Below, piece after piece: positions 18,559 to 27,722 of a stretch of DNA of 64,000 nucleotides. The stretch spans positions 432,803 to 496,802 of the forward strand of contig NZ_RYEV01000004.1 of assembly GCF_004138485.1 (NCBI RefSeq), given 5' to 3'. The notes beneath the pieces were generated by a model that worked only from the letters and a program-made list of their open reading frames with translations, had not been told where the DNA came from and did not search any database. The number at the start of each line of letters is the position of its first letter. The stretch's first letter is position 1. The stretch comes from Peristeroidobacter soli. Its GTDB lineage: Bacteria; Pseudomonadota; Gammaproteobacteria; Steroidobacterales; Steroidobacteraceae. Made by a program: the position numbers and the translations under genes.

Positions 18559-19338
18559 ATGCTGCAAGTGACCCCGGTTCGGGCATTTACTGACAATTAC
18601 ATCTGGCTGATTCATTCGCCACGCGATCCCTCGCACGTCGTTGCCGTCGATCCGGGCGATGCCCAACCTGTCGAACGCGCCCTCGCCTCCCGGAATCTCA
18701 CGCTCGCCGGACTGCTGATCACCCACCATCACGGCGATCACGTCGGCGGCGTCGCTGAACTGCTGCAAAACCGCGCTGGAATTCCGATCTACGGACCGGC
18801 CAGCGAAGTCATTCCCGGCAATCCCCAGCGGCTGCGTGAAGGCGATCGCGCCCTTTTTCCTGAGCTCGCGCTGGCGTTCGACGTGCTAGACGTCCCCGGG
18901 CACACGGCCGGTCACATCGCCTACGTCGGTCATGGCGCCGTGTTCTGCGGCGACACCCTGTTCAGCGCCGGCTGTGGTCGATTGTTCGAGGGCACCGCGG
19001 AACAAATGCACGATTCGTTGTCCAAGCTTGCGGCCCTGCCTGCCGAAACGTTGGTGTACTGCGCCCACGAGTACACGCTAAGTAACTTGAAGTTCGGCCT
19101 GGCGGTGCAGCCGGATAACGAAGCCGCGGCGAGCTATATGGCTCAGTGCCGCGAATTGCGGGCTCGGGATGAGGCGACGATTCCATCGGACATCAGGCGG
19201 GAGAGGAATGTGAACCCGTTCCTGCGCTGTAACGATCAGACTGTGAAACAGGCCGCTGAAGCCTATGCCGGTCGCGGGTTACCTAGTGAGCCAGAAGTAT
19301 TCGCTGTCATCCGGCAGTGGAAGGACAGTTTTCGCTAG
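18559..19338 (+). CDS. gloB: Hydroxyacylglutathione hydrolase (glyoxalase II)
   Basis: 259 residues of the metallo-beta-lactamase fold. The metal-binding motif THHHGDH appears in LLITHHHGDHVGGV, and the further ligands lie in VPGHTAGHIAY and FCGDTLFSAGCGRLFEGT; YCAHEYTLSNLKF is a glyoxalase II signature. It hydrolyses S-lactoylglutathione to lactate and glutathione. The ATG at 18559 opens the conserved MLQVTPVRAFTDNYIW; the 16 open codons upstream are not conserved-looking. The glutathione-dependent formaldehyde genes at 36-37.7 kb show glutathione is a working thiol in this cell. Confidence 0.96.
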   Translation: MLQVTPVRAFTDNYIWLIHSPRDPSHVVAVDPGDAQPVERALASRNLTLAGLLITHHHGDHVGGVAELLQNRAGIPIYGPASEVIPGNPQRLREGDRALFPELALAFDVLDVPGHTAGHIAYVGHGAVFCGDTLFSAGCGRLFEGTAEQMHDSLSKLAALPAETLVYCAHEYTLSNLKFGLAVQPDNEAAASYMAQCRELRARDEATIPSDIRRERNVNPFLRCNDQTVKQAAEAYAGRGLPSEPEVFAVIRQWKDSFR

Positions 19339-19484
19339 TGTCCGCCGAGGTGACGGCATGCAAGGACACGGCACGTATTACGTTCGATATTCAAGCAAGG
19401 TGCACGGGCACCGGAGAGTGATGGGAGTCGCCCGCCGGCTCGGCTGACGCCGAGTATCAAGGGCCGACCATTTTTGTTTTGGCG

Positions 19485-19519
19485 CCTGCCTCCTTACGAA
19501 TCATAAGGGGCGAGGCAGG
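19485..19519 (+). promoter_or_regulatory. Stem-loop immediately upstream of the mltD ribosome-binding site
   Basis: CCTGCCTC (19485-19492) pairs with GAGGCAGG (19512-19519), and an inner CTTA/TAAG pair encloses a short loop. The GGAGGG box (19521-19526) and ATG (19532) follow at once. This could modulate translation or mark processing of the leader. A T-rich run (19471-19480) precedes it. Confidence 0.5.
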
Positions 19520-19531
19520 TGGAGGGATCAG

Positions 19532-21214
19532 ATGTATCAGTGGCGACCAGCGTCCGCGCTGCCAGCGTTCTTAGCAATGACCTTCGCGGTCCTGACGGCT
19601 GGCTGCAGCCACCTGGCCTCGAACGCCGAGGGCGACGAAGACGACGAAGATTCGGTCGAATTCGTGGAACTGGATCCCACCATCACCAAGCTCGATGAAG
19701 CCGCGATCGGCGTGTCCGGTCCGGAGCAGATCGAGGAAGCCATCGAAGCCCTCGACCAGACCGGTCCGCGCCTGGTGCGAGAGCTGGGCCAGGACGGCGC
19801 CCCGGTTCCCGAAGGCGGCGACCTGTTCGAACGCATCCGCAAGGGCTACACCCTGAGCGACGTCGATCATCCGTCCGTCGACGTGGAGCTGCGCTGGTTC
19901 GTCAATCATCCCGATTACCTGGATCGCACCTTCAAGCGCGGCGAGCGCTATCTGCACTACATCGTCGGTGAGCTCGAAGCCCGCAACATGCCGCTCGAGC
20001 TGGCGCTGCTGCCGGTGGTCGAGAGCGCCTTCAATCCCGTCGCCTTCTCCCGCGCCCGCGCCTCCGGCTTGTGGCAATTCATCGCCGAGACCGGCCGCCG
20101 TTATGGTCTGAAGCAGAACTGGTACTACGACGGTCGCCGCGACGTGGTCGCGTCCACCAATGCCGCGCTGGACTATCTGCAATTCCTGCACGACGAATTC
20201 GATGGCGACTGGCTGCTCGCCGTCGCCGCGTACAACTGCGGCGAGGCCCGCGTCGCTCGCGAGCTGGAAAAGAATCAGAACGCCGGCCTGCCCACCGACT
20301 ATTTCAGTCTGAAGCTGCCGCGCGAGACCAAAGCTTATGTACCGAAGCTGCTCGCCATGCGCCGCATCGTCGGCGACCCGACCGCCCAGGGCCTGGCGTT
20401 CTCGCCGATTCCGAACTCGCCCTACTTCGTGAAGGTCGATGTCGGCGGCCAGCTCGATCTGCACGTCGCCGCCGAGCTCGCCGACCTGTCCAAGGAAGAG
20501 ATCCTGGCGCTGAACCCGGCCTTCAATCACTGGATCACCGATCCGGACGGTCCGCACCAGATCCTGGTCCCGATCGATCGTCACGAGCGTTTCAAGACCG
20601 GCATCGCCGCCCTGCCCCCGATGGAGCGCGTGCGCGTGGTGTATCACCGCGTGCGTCGTGGCGACACGCTGGGCGGCATCGCCGACAAGTACGGCCTGTC
20701 GGTCGCGGCGATCAAGAGCGCGAACAAGATTCGCGGCACCATGATTCATCCGGGTCAGGAGCTGCTGATCGCAGCCGCGCCGACGGGCGTGAAACTGCCC
20801 AGCGCCGCGCAGCTCGCCTCGTATGAAGAGCCAACGCCTGCACGCAGCCGGGCGGCCGCCGACAAGCACGTCGTGCGCTCTGGTGACACGCTGTGGAGCA
20901 TCGCCAAGACCTATGGCGTTCCCATGGAGCGGCTGGCGAACACCAACAACCTGGACAGCGACGACACGCTGAGCGTCGGCCAGAAGCTCTCGATCCCCGG
21001 CACCGCCAGGCTCGCCGCCACCGACAGCAGCAACGTGGCTCGTTCGACCACGTACGTAGTTCGCCGCGGCGATTCGCTGTCGACCATCGCCACCAAGTTC
21101 CGCGTGCGCCTGACCGACCTGCTGGGCTGGAACAACCTGACCAAGCGCAGCGTGATCAAACCCGGCCAGCGCCTGGTGATGTACATCGAAGACCGGCGCC
21201 GCGCGGGAATCTAG
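19532..21214 (+). CDS. mltD: Membrane-bound lytic murein transglycosylase D with three LysM domains
   Basis: 560 residues beginning with a lipoprotein signal (lipobox LTAGC near residue 25). The transglycosylase domain has ELALLPVVESAFNPVAFSRA with the catalytic Glu, then GLWQFIAETGRRYGL. Three LysM modules follow: VRRGDTLGGIADKYGLS, VRSGDTLWSIAKTYGV and VRRGDSLSTIATKFRV. MltD cleaves peptidoglycan glycan strands to 1,6-anhydromuropeptides at the outer membrane, with LysM repeats holding the wall. An acidic DDEDD patch follows the lipid anchor. It is next to gloB, as in E. coli. Confidence 0.96.
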   Translation: MYQWRPASALPAFLAMTFAVLTAGCSHLASNAEGDEDDEDSVEFVELDPTITKLDEAAIGVSGPEQIEEAIEALDQTGPRLVRELGQDGAPVPEGGDLFERIRKGYTLSDVDHPSVDVELRWFVNHPDYLDRTFKRGERYLHYIVGELEARNMPLELALLPVVESAFNPVAFSRARASGLWQFIAETGRRYGLKQNWYYDGRRDVVASTNAALDYLQFLHDEFDGDWLLAVAAYNCGEARVARELEKNQNAGLPTDYFSLKLPRETKAYVPKLLAMRRIVGDPTAQGLAFSPIPNSPYFVKVDVGGQLDLHVAAELADLSKEEILALNPAFNHWITDPDGPHQILVPIDRHERFKTGIAALPPMERVRVVYHRVRRGDTLGGIADKYGLSVAAIKSANKIRGTMIHPGQELLIAAAPTGVKLPSAAQLASYEEPTPARSRAAADKHVVRSGDTLWSIAKTYGVPMERLANTNNLDSDDTLSVGQKLSIPGTARLAATDSSNVARSTTYVVRRGDSLSTIATKFRVRLTDLLGWNNLTKRSVIKPGQRLVMYIEDRRRAGI

Positions 21215-21229
21215 TATCCGTTAAACTAC

Positions 21230-21251
21230 GCTCCAGTTTTTTCACTGGAGC
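21230..21251 (+). promoter_or_regulatory. Stem-loop covering the fabI ribosome-binding site
   Basis: GCTCCAGT (21230-21237) is complementary to ACTGGAGC (21244-21251) around a TTTTTC loop. The right arm contains the CTGGAG ribosome-binding sequence 6 nt before the fabI ATG at 21257, so folding would hide it. It lies in the 42-bp gap after mltD. Confidence 0.6.
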
Positions 21252-21256
21252 GGTTC

Positions 21257-22045
21257 ATGGCATTCCTCGCAGGCAAACGCGCCCTCATCATCGGACTGGC
21301 GACCGAGCGGTCCATCGCCTACGGCATCGCTCAGGCCATGAAGCGTGAAGGCGCGGAACTGGCGTTCAGCTATCAGGAACGCTTCAAGGATCGCGTCGAA
21401 GGCATGGGCAAGGAGTTCGGCGCGGCGTCCGTGTTCGAAATGGATGTGGCCAGCGACGAGAGCATCGCCGCCGGTTTCGAAGCTCTCAAGAAGAGCTGGG
21501 ACAAGCTCGACATCATCGTCCATGCCGTGGCCTTCGCGCCGTCCGATGCGATTCGCGGCGGCTTCGTCGAATCGACGACGCGTGAGAACTTCCGCATCGC
21601 GCACGACATCTCCAGCTACAGCCTGACCGCCGTCATCAAAGCGGCCGAGCCGATGCTCGAAGGCCGCGCCGGCTCCATCCTCACCCTCACCTACCTCGGC
21701 GCCGTGCGTTCGCTGCCGAGCTACAACGTGATGGGCCTCGCGAAGGCGAGCCTGGAAGCGGGTGTGCGTTTCCTCGCCGCCGACCTCGGCCCGAAGAACA
21801 TTCGCGTCAACGGCATTTCCGCCGGTCCGATCAAGACGCTCGCGGCCGCCGGCATCGGTGGCTTCCGCAAGATGCTGAGCCACGTCGCGTCGATCGCGCC
21901 GCTGCGCCGGAATGTCACGACCGAAGACGTGGGCAACACTGCAGCGTTCCTCGCCTCAGATCTCGCGGCCGGCATCACCGGCGAGATCATCTATGTCGAC
22001 GCCGGCTTCAGCACCGTCGGCATGTCCTTCCCGGAAGGCGATTGA
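21257..22045 (+). CDS. fabI: Enoyl-[acyl-carrier-protein] reductase (NADH)
   Basis: 262 residues. The N-terminus has the divergent SDR nucleotide motif of FabI ([20 protein letters not shown]). The catalytic pair follows Y-x6-K in [16 protein letters not shown], with LTYLGAVR before it. FabI performs the last reduction of each fatty-acid elongation cycle. A bidirectional hairpin terminator follows. Confidence 0.97.
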   Translation: MAFLAGKRALIIGLATERSIAYGIAQAMKREGAELAFSYQERFKDRVEGMGKEFGAASVFEMDVASDESIAAGFEALKKSWDKLDIIVHAVAFAPSDAIRGGFVESTTRENFRIAHDISSYSLTAVIKAAEPMLEGRAGSILTLTYLGAVRSLPSYNVMGLAKASLEAGVRFLAADLGPKNIRVNGISAGPIKTLAAAGIGGFRKMLSHVASIAPLRRNVTTEDVGNTAAFLASDLAAGITGEIIYVDAGFSTVGMSFPEGD

Positions 22046-22058
22046 TATCTCTCAAATG

Positions 22059-22099
22059 AAAAACGCCGCGGCTTCTGACGAAGACCGCGGCGTTTTTTT
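22059..22099 (+). terminator. Rho-independent terminator after fabI, probably bidirectional
   Basis: ACGCCGCGG (22063-22071) pairs with CCGCGGCGT (22085-22093); a T7 run follows on the plus strand and an A-tract precedes the left arm. It can therefore end fabI transcripts and also those of the convergent ppiD gene. Confidence 0.88.
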
Positions 22100-22134
22100 G
22101 CCTCGACATCGCCGGCGACTGCCCCTGCCGCAAC

Positions 22135-22210
22135 GACGACCAGTTTGATTGCCGACCTTTCCTCTCCAAGCCGACGACCGGCTTGATTGCCGACCTTTCC
22201 TCTCCGAGCC
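22135..22210. repeat. Two tandem 38-bp direct repeats between fabI and ppiD
   Basis: Two copies of a 38-bp unit containing TTGATTGCCGACCTTTCC, starting at 22135 and 22173, with a few substitutions between them. They fill the space between the terminator and the end of ppiD. No coding function is apparent. Confidence 0.8.
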
Positions 22211-22244
22211 GGCGATCAGCGTCTAAAAATTCAACGCGGCTGCG

Positions 22245-24140
22245 TTATTCGAAGACCTTGTCGTTGCGCACGATGTCCGCGTTGCGCTGAGCTTCGTCGA
22301 CGTACGCCGTCAACTCTTCATTGCCCGCTCGCACTTCGGCCTGACGGCGACGCGCCGTACGTTCCTGCGCCGGCTCCTTGTCCGCCTCGCCGCTACGAAC
22401 CTGCGAGACCGCCACCACCGCGTAGTTGCCATCGTCCGTGGTGACGCCAGTGACATACGGCTTGGCTTCGGAAAACTCCGACTTCGACGCCTGGAACACC
22501 GAGCGCAGCACCGCGGGCGGCGCAATCGAATCATCGCGGGTGACGAAGCGCTTGCCGACCGGCTTCAATCCCAGCGCGCTCAACGACTCCCAGCTCTCGC
22601 CCTTCTGCAGACGAGCCACCGCATCCGCACCCTTCGCAGCCGCGGCTTCGCGCGCCGCCTGCGAACGCAGACGCGCTTCGATCTGACCGCGAACTTCCGC
22701 CAGCGGACGCGGCTCAGCTTCCTTGTGAGCAGTGACGCGCAACACCACCGCCTTGTCCTCGCCAACCGCAACCAGCGGGCTGTTCTGCCGGCGATCCAGC
22801 ACGTCTTCGCTGAACGCCGCGTCGATCACGCCCTTGTCGGCGCCGAACTCACCGCCGCCTTCGCGAGTGAAACCTTTGATGTCATGGAGCTGCAGGTTCA
22901 TCGACTTCGCCACCGTATCGAGTTCGGTCAGCGCCGCGAACGCCGCGTCGGCCATCTTCTGCGAATCGTCGTAGAAGGCCGTCTGTGCCTTGTCCTTGCG
23001 GAACTCCGCTTCGACCTCGGCGCGCGCCTCATCGAAGGTCTGCTGACGACCGGCTTCGACATTCTCCAACTGCAGCACGTGGTAGCCGAACTGGGTCTTC
23101 ACCGGGCCGCGGATCTCACCGGGCTTCATGCTGAACAGCGCATCTTCGAACGGACCGACGAACATGCCCTTCTGCGCCCAGCCCAGATCGCCGCCCTGCG
23201 CGGCCGAGCCCGGATCCTTGGAGTTCTGCTTCGCGAGCTGCGCGAAGTCGGCACCGCCCTTGGCCTTGTCGGTCAGCTCCTGCGCCTTCTTTTGAGCAGC
23301 GGCATCGTCGAGGCCGTCGGTCGCGGTGATGAGGATGTGACGCCCCTTGCGACGCTCAGGCGAGGTGAAGCGGTCCTTCACCTGCTCGAAATGCTCCTTC
23401 AACGCCTGCTCGCTGACATCGACCTTGGATTCCGCCTGCTCGCGCGTCAGCTCGATGTACTGCAGATCCACCGTCTCGGGCAGCAGGAAGTCCTTGCTGT
23501 TCTGCTCGTAGAACTTCTGGATCTGCTCATCGGTCACGGTCACCGACGGCAGGAAGTCGTTCGCTGCGATCAGCACGTAATCGACTTCGCGCTGCTGTTT
23601 CTCCAACGCGTAGCGCCGGTCGAGCTCGTAAGGCACGGCGAACGCCGAGTCCACCACACCCTTCTGCAACTGTTCCAGCAACAGATCGCCCTGCAGCTGC
23701 GACTCGAAGCGCGCCTCGGTCAGGCCGTTCTGCCGGAGCAGGCCGTTGTAACGGTCCGCGTTGAACTTGCCCTCGACCTGGAACTCGGGAATTTCCATCA
23801 CGCGCCGGGCCAGTGCCTCGTCGCTGACCTTGTAGCCGAAGTCGTTGGCCCGCTGCGTGAGCAGCGTCTGCTGGATGTACTGATCGAGGATGGCCTTCTG
23901 CTGAGCCTTGGCCATCTCCGGCGGCAGTTCGTTACGCAGCATCTGCTGCAACTGGGACTGCCGGCGCTGCCAGGCCTGACGCACGGTTTCCACCGGAATG
24001 CGCTCGCCGTCCACCTTGGCCGCGAACGCGGCGTTGGTCGACTGGAAGTCGATCCCCCAGAACACGAACACGACGCCAATGGCACCGAGGAACAGTCCGG
24101 CGACCCAGCCGGTGATCTTGTCGCGGATGGTTTGTAGCAT
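22245..24140 (-). CDS. ppiD: Periplasmic folding chaperone / peptidyl-prolyl isomerase PpiD
   Basis: 631 residues. It opens with a short cytoplasmic segment and one membrane anchor (WVAGLFLGAIGVVFVFWGI), followed by a SurA-N-like chaperone region and a parvulin PPIC domain around residues 260-360 (RKGRHILITA through FGYHVLQLENVE). The layout is that of PpiD, the membrane-tethered periplasmic chaperone near the Sec translocon. The tail is rich in charged helices. The gene is convergent with fabI and ends just beyond the tandem repeats. Confidence 0.93.
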   Translation of the reverse strand: MLQTIRDKITGWVAGLFLGAIGVVFVFWGIDFQSTNAAFAAKVDGERIPVETVRQAWQRRQSQLQQMLRNELPPEMAKAQQKAILDQYIQQTLLTQRANDFGYKVSDEALARRVMEIPEFQVEGKFNADRYNGLLRQNGLTEARFESQLQGDLLLEQLQKGVVDSAFAVPYELDRRYALEKQQREVDYVLIAANDFLPSVTVTDEQIQKFYEQNSKDFLLPETVDLQYIELTREQAESKVDVSEQALKEHFEQVKDRFTSPERRKGRHILITATDGLDDAAAQKKAQELTDKAKGGADFAQLAKQNSKDPGSAAQGGDLGWAQKGMFVGPFEDALFSMKPGEIRGPVKTQFGYHVLQLENVEAGRQQTFDEARAEVEAEFRKDKAQTAFYDDSQKMADAAFAALTELDTVAKSMNLQLHDIKGFTREGGGEFGADKGVIDAAFSEDVLDRRQNSPLVAVGEDKAVVLRVTAHKEAEPRPLAEVRGQIEARLRSQAAREAAAAKGADAVARLQKGESWESLSALGLKPVGKRFVTRDDSIAPPAVLRSVFQASKSEFSEAKPYVTGVTTDDGNYAVVAVSQVRSGEADKEPAQERTARRRQAEVRAGNEELTAYVDEAQRNADIVRNDKVFE

Positions 24141-24230
24141 GTGACGGGCGGGTTTGGTCCCTAAGCGATTGATTCCGAACGACTTGCCGGGCGCGCCATA
24201 CGGCCGGGGGCCGCGATAGTAACACGTACT

Positions 24231-24992
24231 TTATTTAGCGGCGGAGCGGCGGGCCGATGAATACCGGATCTGACAGCGATCGCAAAAGAAAGTGCGCCGG
24301 TGGGTGGTGCCCAGGTGGGCGCGATGCAGTTTGATCTCACAGCGCGGACACACGCCTTTGTTGTGGACCAGCCAGTGCTGCCTCAGCACGAACGCCCGCT
24401 TCCATTCCAGGAACTGGAAGCTGTAGATCCGCGCCTCCTCCACCATCTTGCGCAGCCTGGCGGGCGGTAGCGCGCCGACCTTGGAGCACGGATGCACGTG
24501 GATCCGAAACAGCACCTCGTTCTTGATGATGTTGCCGACGCCGGCGAACACGTTCTGATCCAGCAGTGCATCGCAGACCAGCGTCTGCGGCATGGCGCGC
24601 AACTTCTTGCGGGCAGCGGCGGCATCCCATGAAGCCGACATGACATCGCCGCCCCAGTCGTACGTGTCGTCGAGATTGCCTTCGATGTATCGAACCGCGC
24701 AGTTGTAGAAGTTCAGCTCCTGCCCGCGCGCGAAGCGCAAGCCGAGACGAATCGGCTTAGCCGGCTTGCGTTCGTTGATGCAGTAACGACCGAACATCAA
24801 GAGATGAATCCGGATCGTGAAGGCGGGAAACTCGATCAGGAAATGTTTGCCCCAGGTGCGCAACGACACGATGCGCTGACCGGCGAGGCGCGACTTGTCG
24901 ATCTTCGAGTTGCCTTCGGCGGCAAGCACGCGCTTGCCTTTGAATATCTGCGCCTGCTCACGCAGGATGACCAGCGACGGACCTTCAGGCAT
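24231..24992 (-). CDS. Fpg/Nei-family DNA glycosylase, endonuclease VIII-like
   Basis: 253 residues. The start is fixed by the catalytic N-terminus MPEGPSLVIL: Pro2 is the Schiff-base nucleophile and Glu3 the general acid, so the 21 upstream open codons are excluded. The H2TH region contains LLDQNVFAGVGNIIKNEVLF. A C-terminal zinc finger (C-x2-C-x18-C-x2-C) runs from CPRC to CDRC. Such enzymes excise oxidised bases and nick the strand. MPEGPS and the finger favour Nei over Fpg, but the exact subgroup is uncertain. Confidence 0.9.
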   Translation of the reverse strand: MPEGPSLVILREQAQIFKGKRVLAAEGNSKIDKSRLAGQRIVSLRTWGKHFLIEFPAFTIRIHLLMFGRYCINERKPAKPIRLGLRFARGQELNFYNCAVRYIEGNLDDTYDWGGDVMSASWDAAAARKKLRAMPQTLVCDALLDQNVFAGVGNIIKNEVLFRIHVHPCSKVGALPPARLRKMVEEARIYSFQFLEWKRAFVLRQHWLVHNKGVCPRCEIKLHRAHLGTTHRRTFFCDRCQIRYSSARRSAAK

Positions 24993-25114
24993 GACTTTCC
25001 AATCCGGCGTGACGGGCGACGTCGCCCGCCTCTCACGCGTCATGGAAATAATCAATCCAGCACGCCAAGGTTCCTCATGTATCGTTGCGGACTGCCGCAG
25101 CGGCGCGTGCTTGC

Positions 25115-26788
25115 TCAGTGCTCCAGCCGCGCGTGTGGTCCAAGCGTCGCGCCGACGAATCCTCCTGCGACCTCGGTGCTCAGAATGGAGCCGTCATCGT
25201 TCTTCAGCAGCGGCTGCCAGCCGCGGGCATCGTAGTAGAACGAATACTCACGGCCTTCGCCGGTGATCTTCAGCTTGATGTCACCCGTCGATTTCAGCGT
25301 CGCGGCCGCCAGCTGCTGTGTCGTCGCGCCATTCTGCTTTTCCAGAAAAACCTGCACGGCATCGCCGTCTCGGCGCGCGCCCAGGAAGTACCAATGCTGG
25401 CCGTTTTGAAAGGCCGCGATGCCGGCCGCCACGCCCGGCTCCTTCGGCAAGCGCAGCGACGTGCCGGCTTCGAAGGCGAGATGTTGCTGCCGTCGGCCCA
25501 GGTAAGCGGGGTTGGCTTTGCCATCGAGACGCTCATCGGTGGGTGCGACGTTCAAACGACCGGGTTCACTCGCGAGATCGAACCACTGTCGCTTCGGCGC
25601 GCGCACTTGCAGCCAGGCCGGATTCAACTCGCGGCGGTCGAACTCATCGCGCCAGGTGAAATTGCCGGTCAGCGGCGCGACGTCGCGATTGGCATTGGGA
25701 AGCTTCGGCGCAGTCGCGATATGAGGAATGGGCCTGCCCTGTTCCAGAATCACCGGCCAATCGTTCTTCCAGGTCACGGGCAGCAGATAGGTCTCGCGAC
25801 CGGTGTGATAATTCACGCCGTCATACGGCCGCGAGCCCAGCAACGTCGCCCACCACGTGCCATCGGGCGCTTCCACCAGGTCCGCATGACCGGCGTTGAT
25901 GACGGGATTCGCGCGCTCCTTCGGTAAATCCCGCTGCGTCAGAATCGGATTGTTCTCATACGGAGCATACGGTCCCCACACCGCTCTGGAGCGCAGGATC
26001 ACTTCGGAATGATTCACGCTCGTGCCGCCTTCGGCACACATGAGGTAATACCACTCGCCCCGTTTGAACAGATGCGGCCCTTCGATCCAGACCGGTTGCT
26101 TGGAAATATCCACTCCGCCATTCAACAACACACGGCGTGGACCGATCAGCTTCATCCGCTGCAGATCGAATTCCTGCATCCAGATCGCACGATGACCGTC
26201 ATATTTCGGCGGCTCGGGTGGCACGCCATTGTTGAGCACGTACGCCTTGCCGTCTGCATCCACGAACAATGACGGATCGATACCGTCGATCTCGGCAAGC
26301 CAGACTGGATCCGACCACGGCCCCGCGGGGTTCTTCGCGGTGCTGATGAAGTTGCCGCCGCTGTCCACCAGCGTGTTCAGCACATAGAACACGCCGTCGT
26401 GATGATGAATCGCCGGCGCGAACACGCCTCGCGAAATCCCCAAGCCGTCGAAGCGCAATTGCGACGGCCGCTCGAGCACGTGACCCAACAGCCGCCAGTG
26501 CACCAGATCGCTGCTTTCGAACACGGGAATGCCGGGGAAATAGCCGAACGTCGAGTTCACCAGATAAAACTTCCCGCCGACGCGAGTGACGCTCGGGTCG
26601 GGATAGAAGCCGGCGAGGATGGGATTGCGATAGCTGCCGGCCGGCAGCGGCGATTCGAACACCGCATCCTTGCCCGTGTATTCGAACCAATCGAACGAAA
26701 CCGTCGGCGCGCTGCCCTGTCGTTCCAGACGCGGTGCGGCCTGTGCAACGGAGAAGAATGCGGCGAGAAGGACCAGGACCCAGGCCAT
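25115..26788 (-). CDS. Glycoside hydrolase family 43 (beta-xylosidase / arabinofuranosidase type), secreted
   Basis: 557 residues with an N-terminal signal (VLVLLAAFFSVAQAAP). The five-bladed GH43 domain shows the three catalytic acids in context: GFYPDPSVTRVGGKFYLV (base Asp), EIDGIDPSLFVDADGKAYV (Asp) and VWIEGPHLFKRGEWYYLM (acid Glu). The C-terminal part after about residue 350 looks like the beta-sandwich found in GH43 xylosidases. It would act outside the inner membrane on xylan- or arabinan-derived oligosaccharides. No transporter or other plant-polymer gene neighbours it. Confidence 0.9.
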   Translation of the reverse strand: MAWVLVLLAAFFSVAQAAPRLERQGSAPTVSFDWFEYTGKDAVFESPLPAGSYRNPILAGFYPDPSVTRVGGKFYLVNSTFGYFPGIPVFESSDLVHWRLLGHVLERPSQLRFDGLGISRGVFAPAIHHHDGVFYVLNTLVDSGGNFISTAKNPAGPWSDPVWLAEIDGIDPSLFVDADGKAYVLNNGVPPEPPKYDGHRAIWMQEFDLQRMKLIGPRRVLLNGGVDISKQPVWIEGPHLFKRGEWYYLMCAEGGTSVNHSEVILRSRAVWGPYAPYENNPILTQRDLPKERANPVINAGHADLVEAPDGTWWATLLGSRPYDGVNYHTGRETYLLPVTWKNDWPVILEQGRPIPHIATAPKLPNANRDVAPLTGNFTWRDEFDRRELNPAWLQVRAPKRQWFDLASEPGRLNVAPTDERLDGKANPAYLGRRQQHLAFEAGTSLRLPKEPGVAAGIAAFQNGQHWYFLGARRDGDAVQVFLEKQNGATTQQLAAATLKSTGDIKLKITGEGREYSFYYDARGWQPLLKNDDGSILSTEVAGGFVGATLGPHARLEH

Positions 26789-26896
26789 GCCGCGAGCGCC
26801 TCCCCCTCGACAGAAATCAGAACCGCTTTTGTATGAGTTAAGTATTCAACGGGCGTGCGCGCCTTGTCAAACCTGGGTCACGCGCAGGTTCGCTTT

Positions 26897-27172
26897 TCAG
26901 TCCTTCGCACCGAACCTGATGGCATTGCGCGCGCGGGCCCGCTCCGCCTCAATCTCGCGATTCTTCGGCTCGGCATGGGTGGTCATCGACTGGATCAAGG
27001 TGCGCGCGGCGGCGGCAACCTCCGCCACCGCGCGCTCGAAGGCCGCTTCATTGGCCTTCGATGGAATGGTGAACCCGCTGAGCTTGCGAACGAATTGCAG
27101 GGATGCGTCGTGAATCTCGCTGTCCGTGGCTGGCGGCTCGAAATTGAACAGGGTTTTGATGTTCCGACACAT
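26897..27172 (-). CDS. DUF2277 family protein
   Basis: 91 residues starting MCRNIKTLFNFEPPATDSEI, the conserved opening of DUF2277, with FVRKLSGFTIPSKANEAAFE following. A GGAG box lies 6 nt before the chosen ATG, so the five upstream codons are excluded. Short, soluble and of unknown function. It is 11 bp from the DUF1428 gene and probably in its operon. Confidence 0.88.
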   Translation of the reverse strand: MCRNIKTLFNFEPPATDSEIHDASLQFVRKLSGFTIPSKANEAAFERAVAEVAAAARTLIQSMTTHAEPKNREIEAERARARNAIRFGAKD

Positions 27173-27183
27173 GCCGCACTCCG

Positions 27184-27537
27184 TCACAAACTGAACAACA
27201 TCTCGAAACCGCCGAAAATCATGCGCCTTGCATCGATCGGCATTTCCTCGAACATGGCCTTCATGCGCGGATCTTCCATCACTTTCGCATTGACCGCATC
27301 GCGCTGCTGACGCGATTCATAGGTGATCCAGGAAAAGATCACGGTCTCCTCGGGCTTCACCTGCACGGCGCGCGGGAACGACGTGAGCTCGCCATAAGGA
27401 ACATCGTCGGCGACGCATTCGACGTAACTCAAGGCGCCATGGCTCTTCCAGACCTCGCCACAGATCCGGGCCTTCTCTTTATAAACCTGCACCTGGTCCT
27501 TCGGCACGGGCACTACGAAACCGTCTACATAGGCCAT
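27184..27537 (-). CDS. DUF1428 family protein
   Basis: 117 residues starting MAYVDGFVVPVPKDQVQVY, a DUF1428 (ferredoxin-like, dimeric alpha-beta barrel) opening. Other conserved stretches are FSWITYESRQQRD and MPIDARRMIFGGFEML. An AGGAGA box 6 nt upstream supports the ATG at 27537. Function is unknown. Confidence 0.9.
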   Translation of the reverse strand: MAYVDGFVVPVPKDQVQVYKEKARICGEVWKSHGALSYVECVADDVPYGELTSFPRAVQVKPEETVIFSWITYESRQQRDAVNAKVMEDPRMKAMFEEMPIDARRMIFGGFEMLFSL

Positions 27538-27722
27538 CGGGGCTCTCCTGTCGGTGAATCTCACCTCGAGGACGTGCCGGCCAGGCAGGTTCCGACACTC
27601 GCTTTGACATTTTGTTGCGCCACGCCTTTGTCAGCCAAAAGTCAACTGCCTTGACGGGACATGGACCACGACGAAACGGCATGCGAGCCTGCGCGCATCC
27701 TACTACCCGTGCAGGAACCCCC

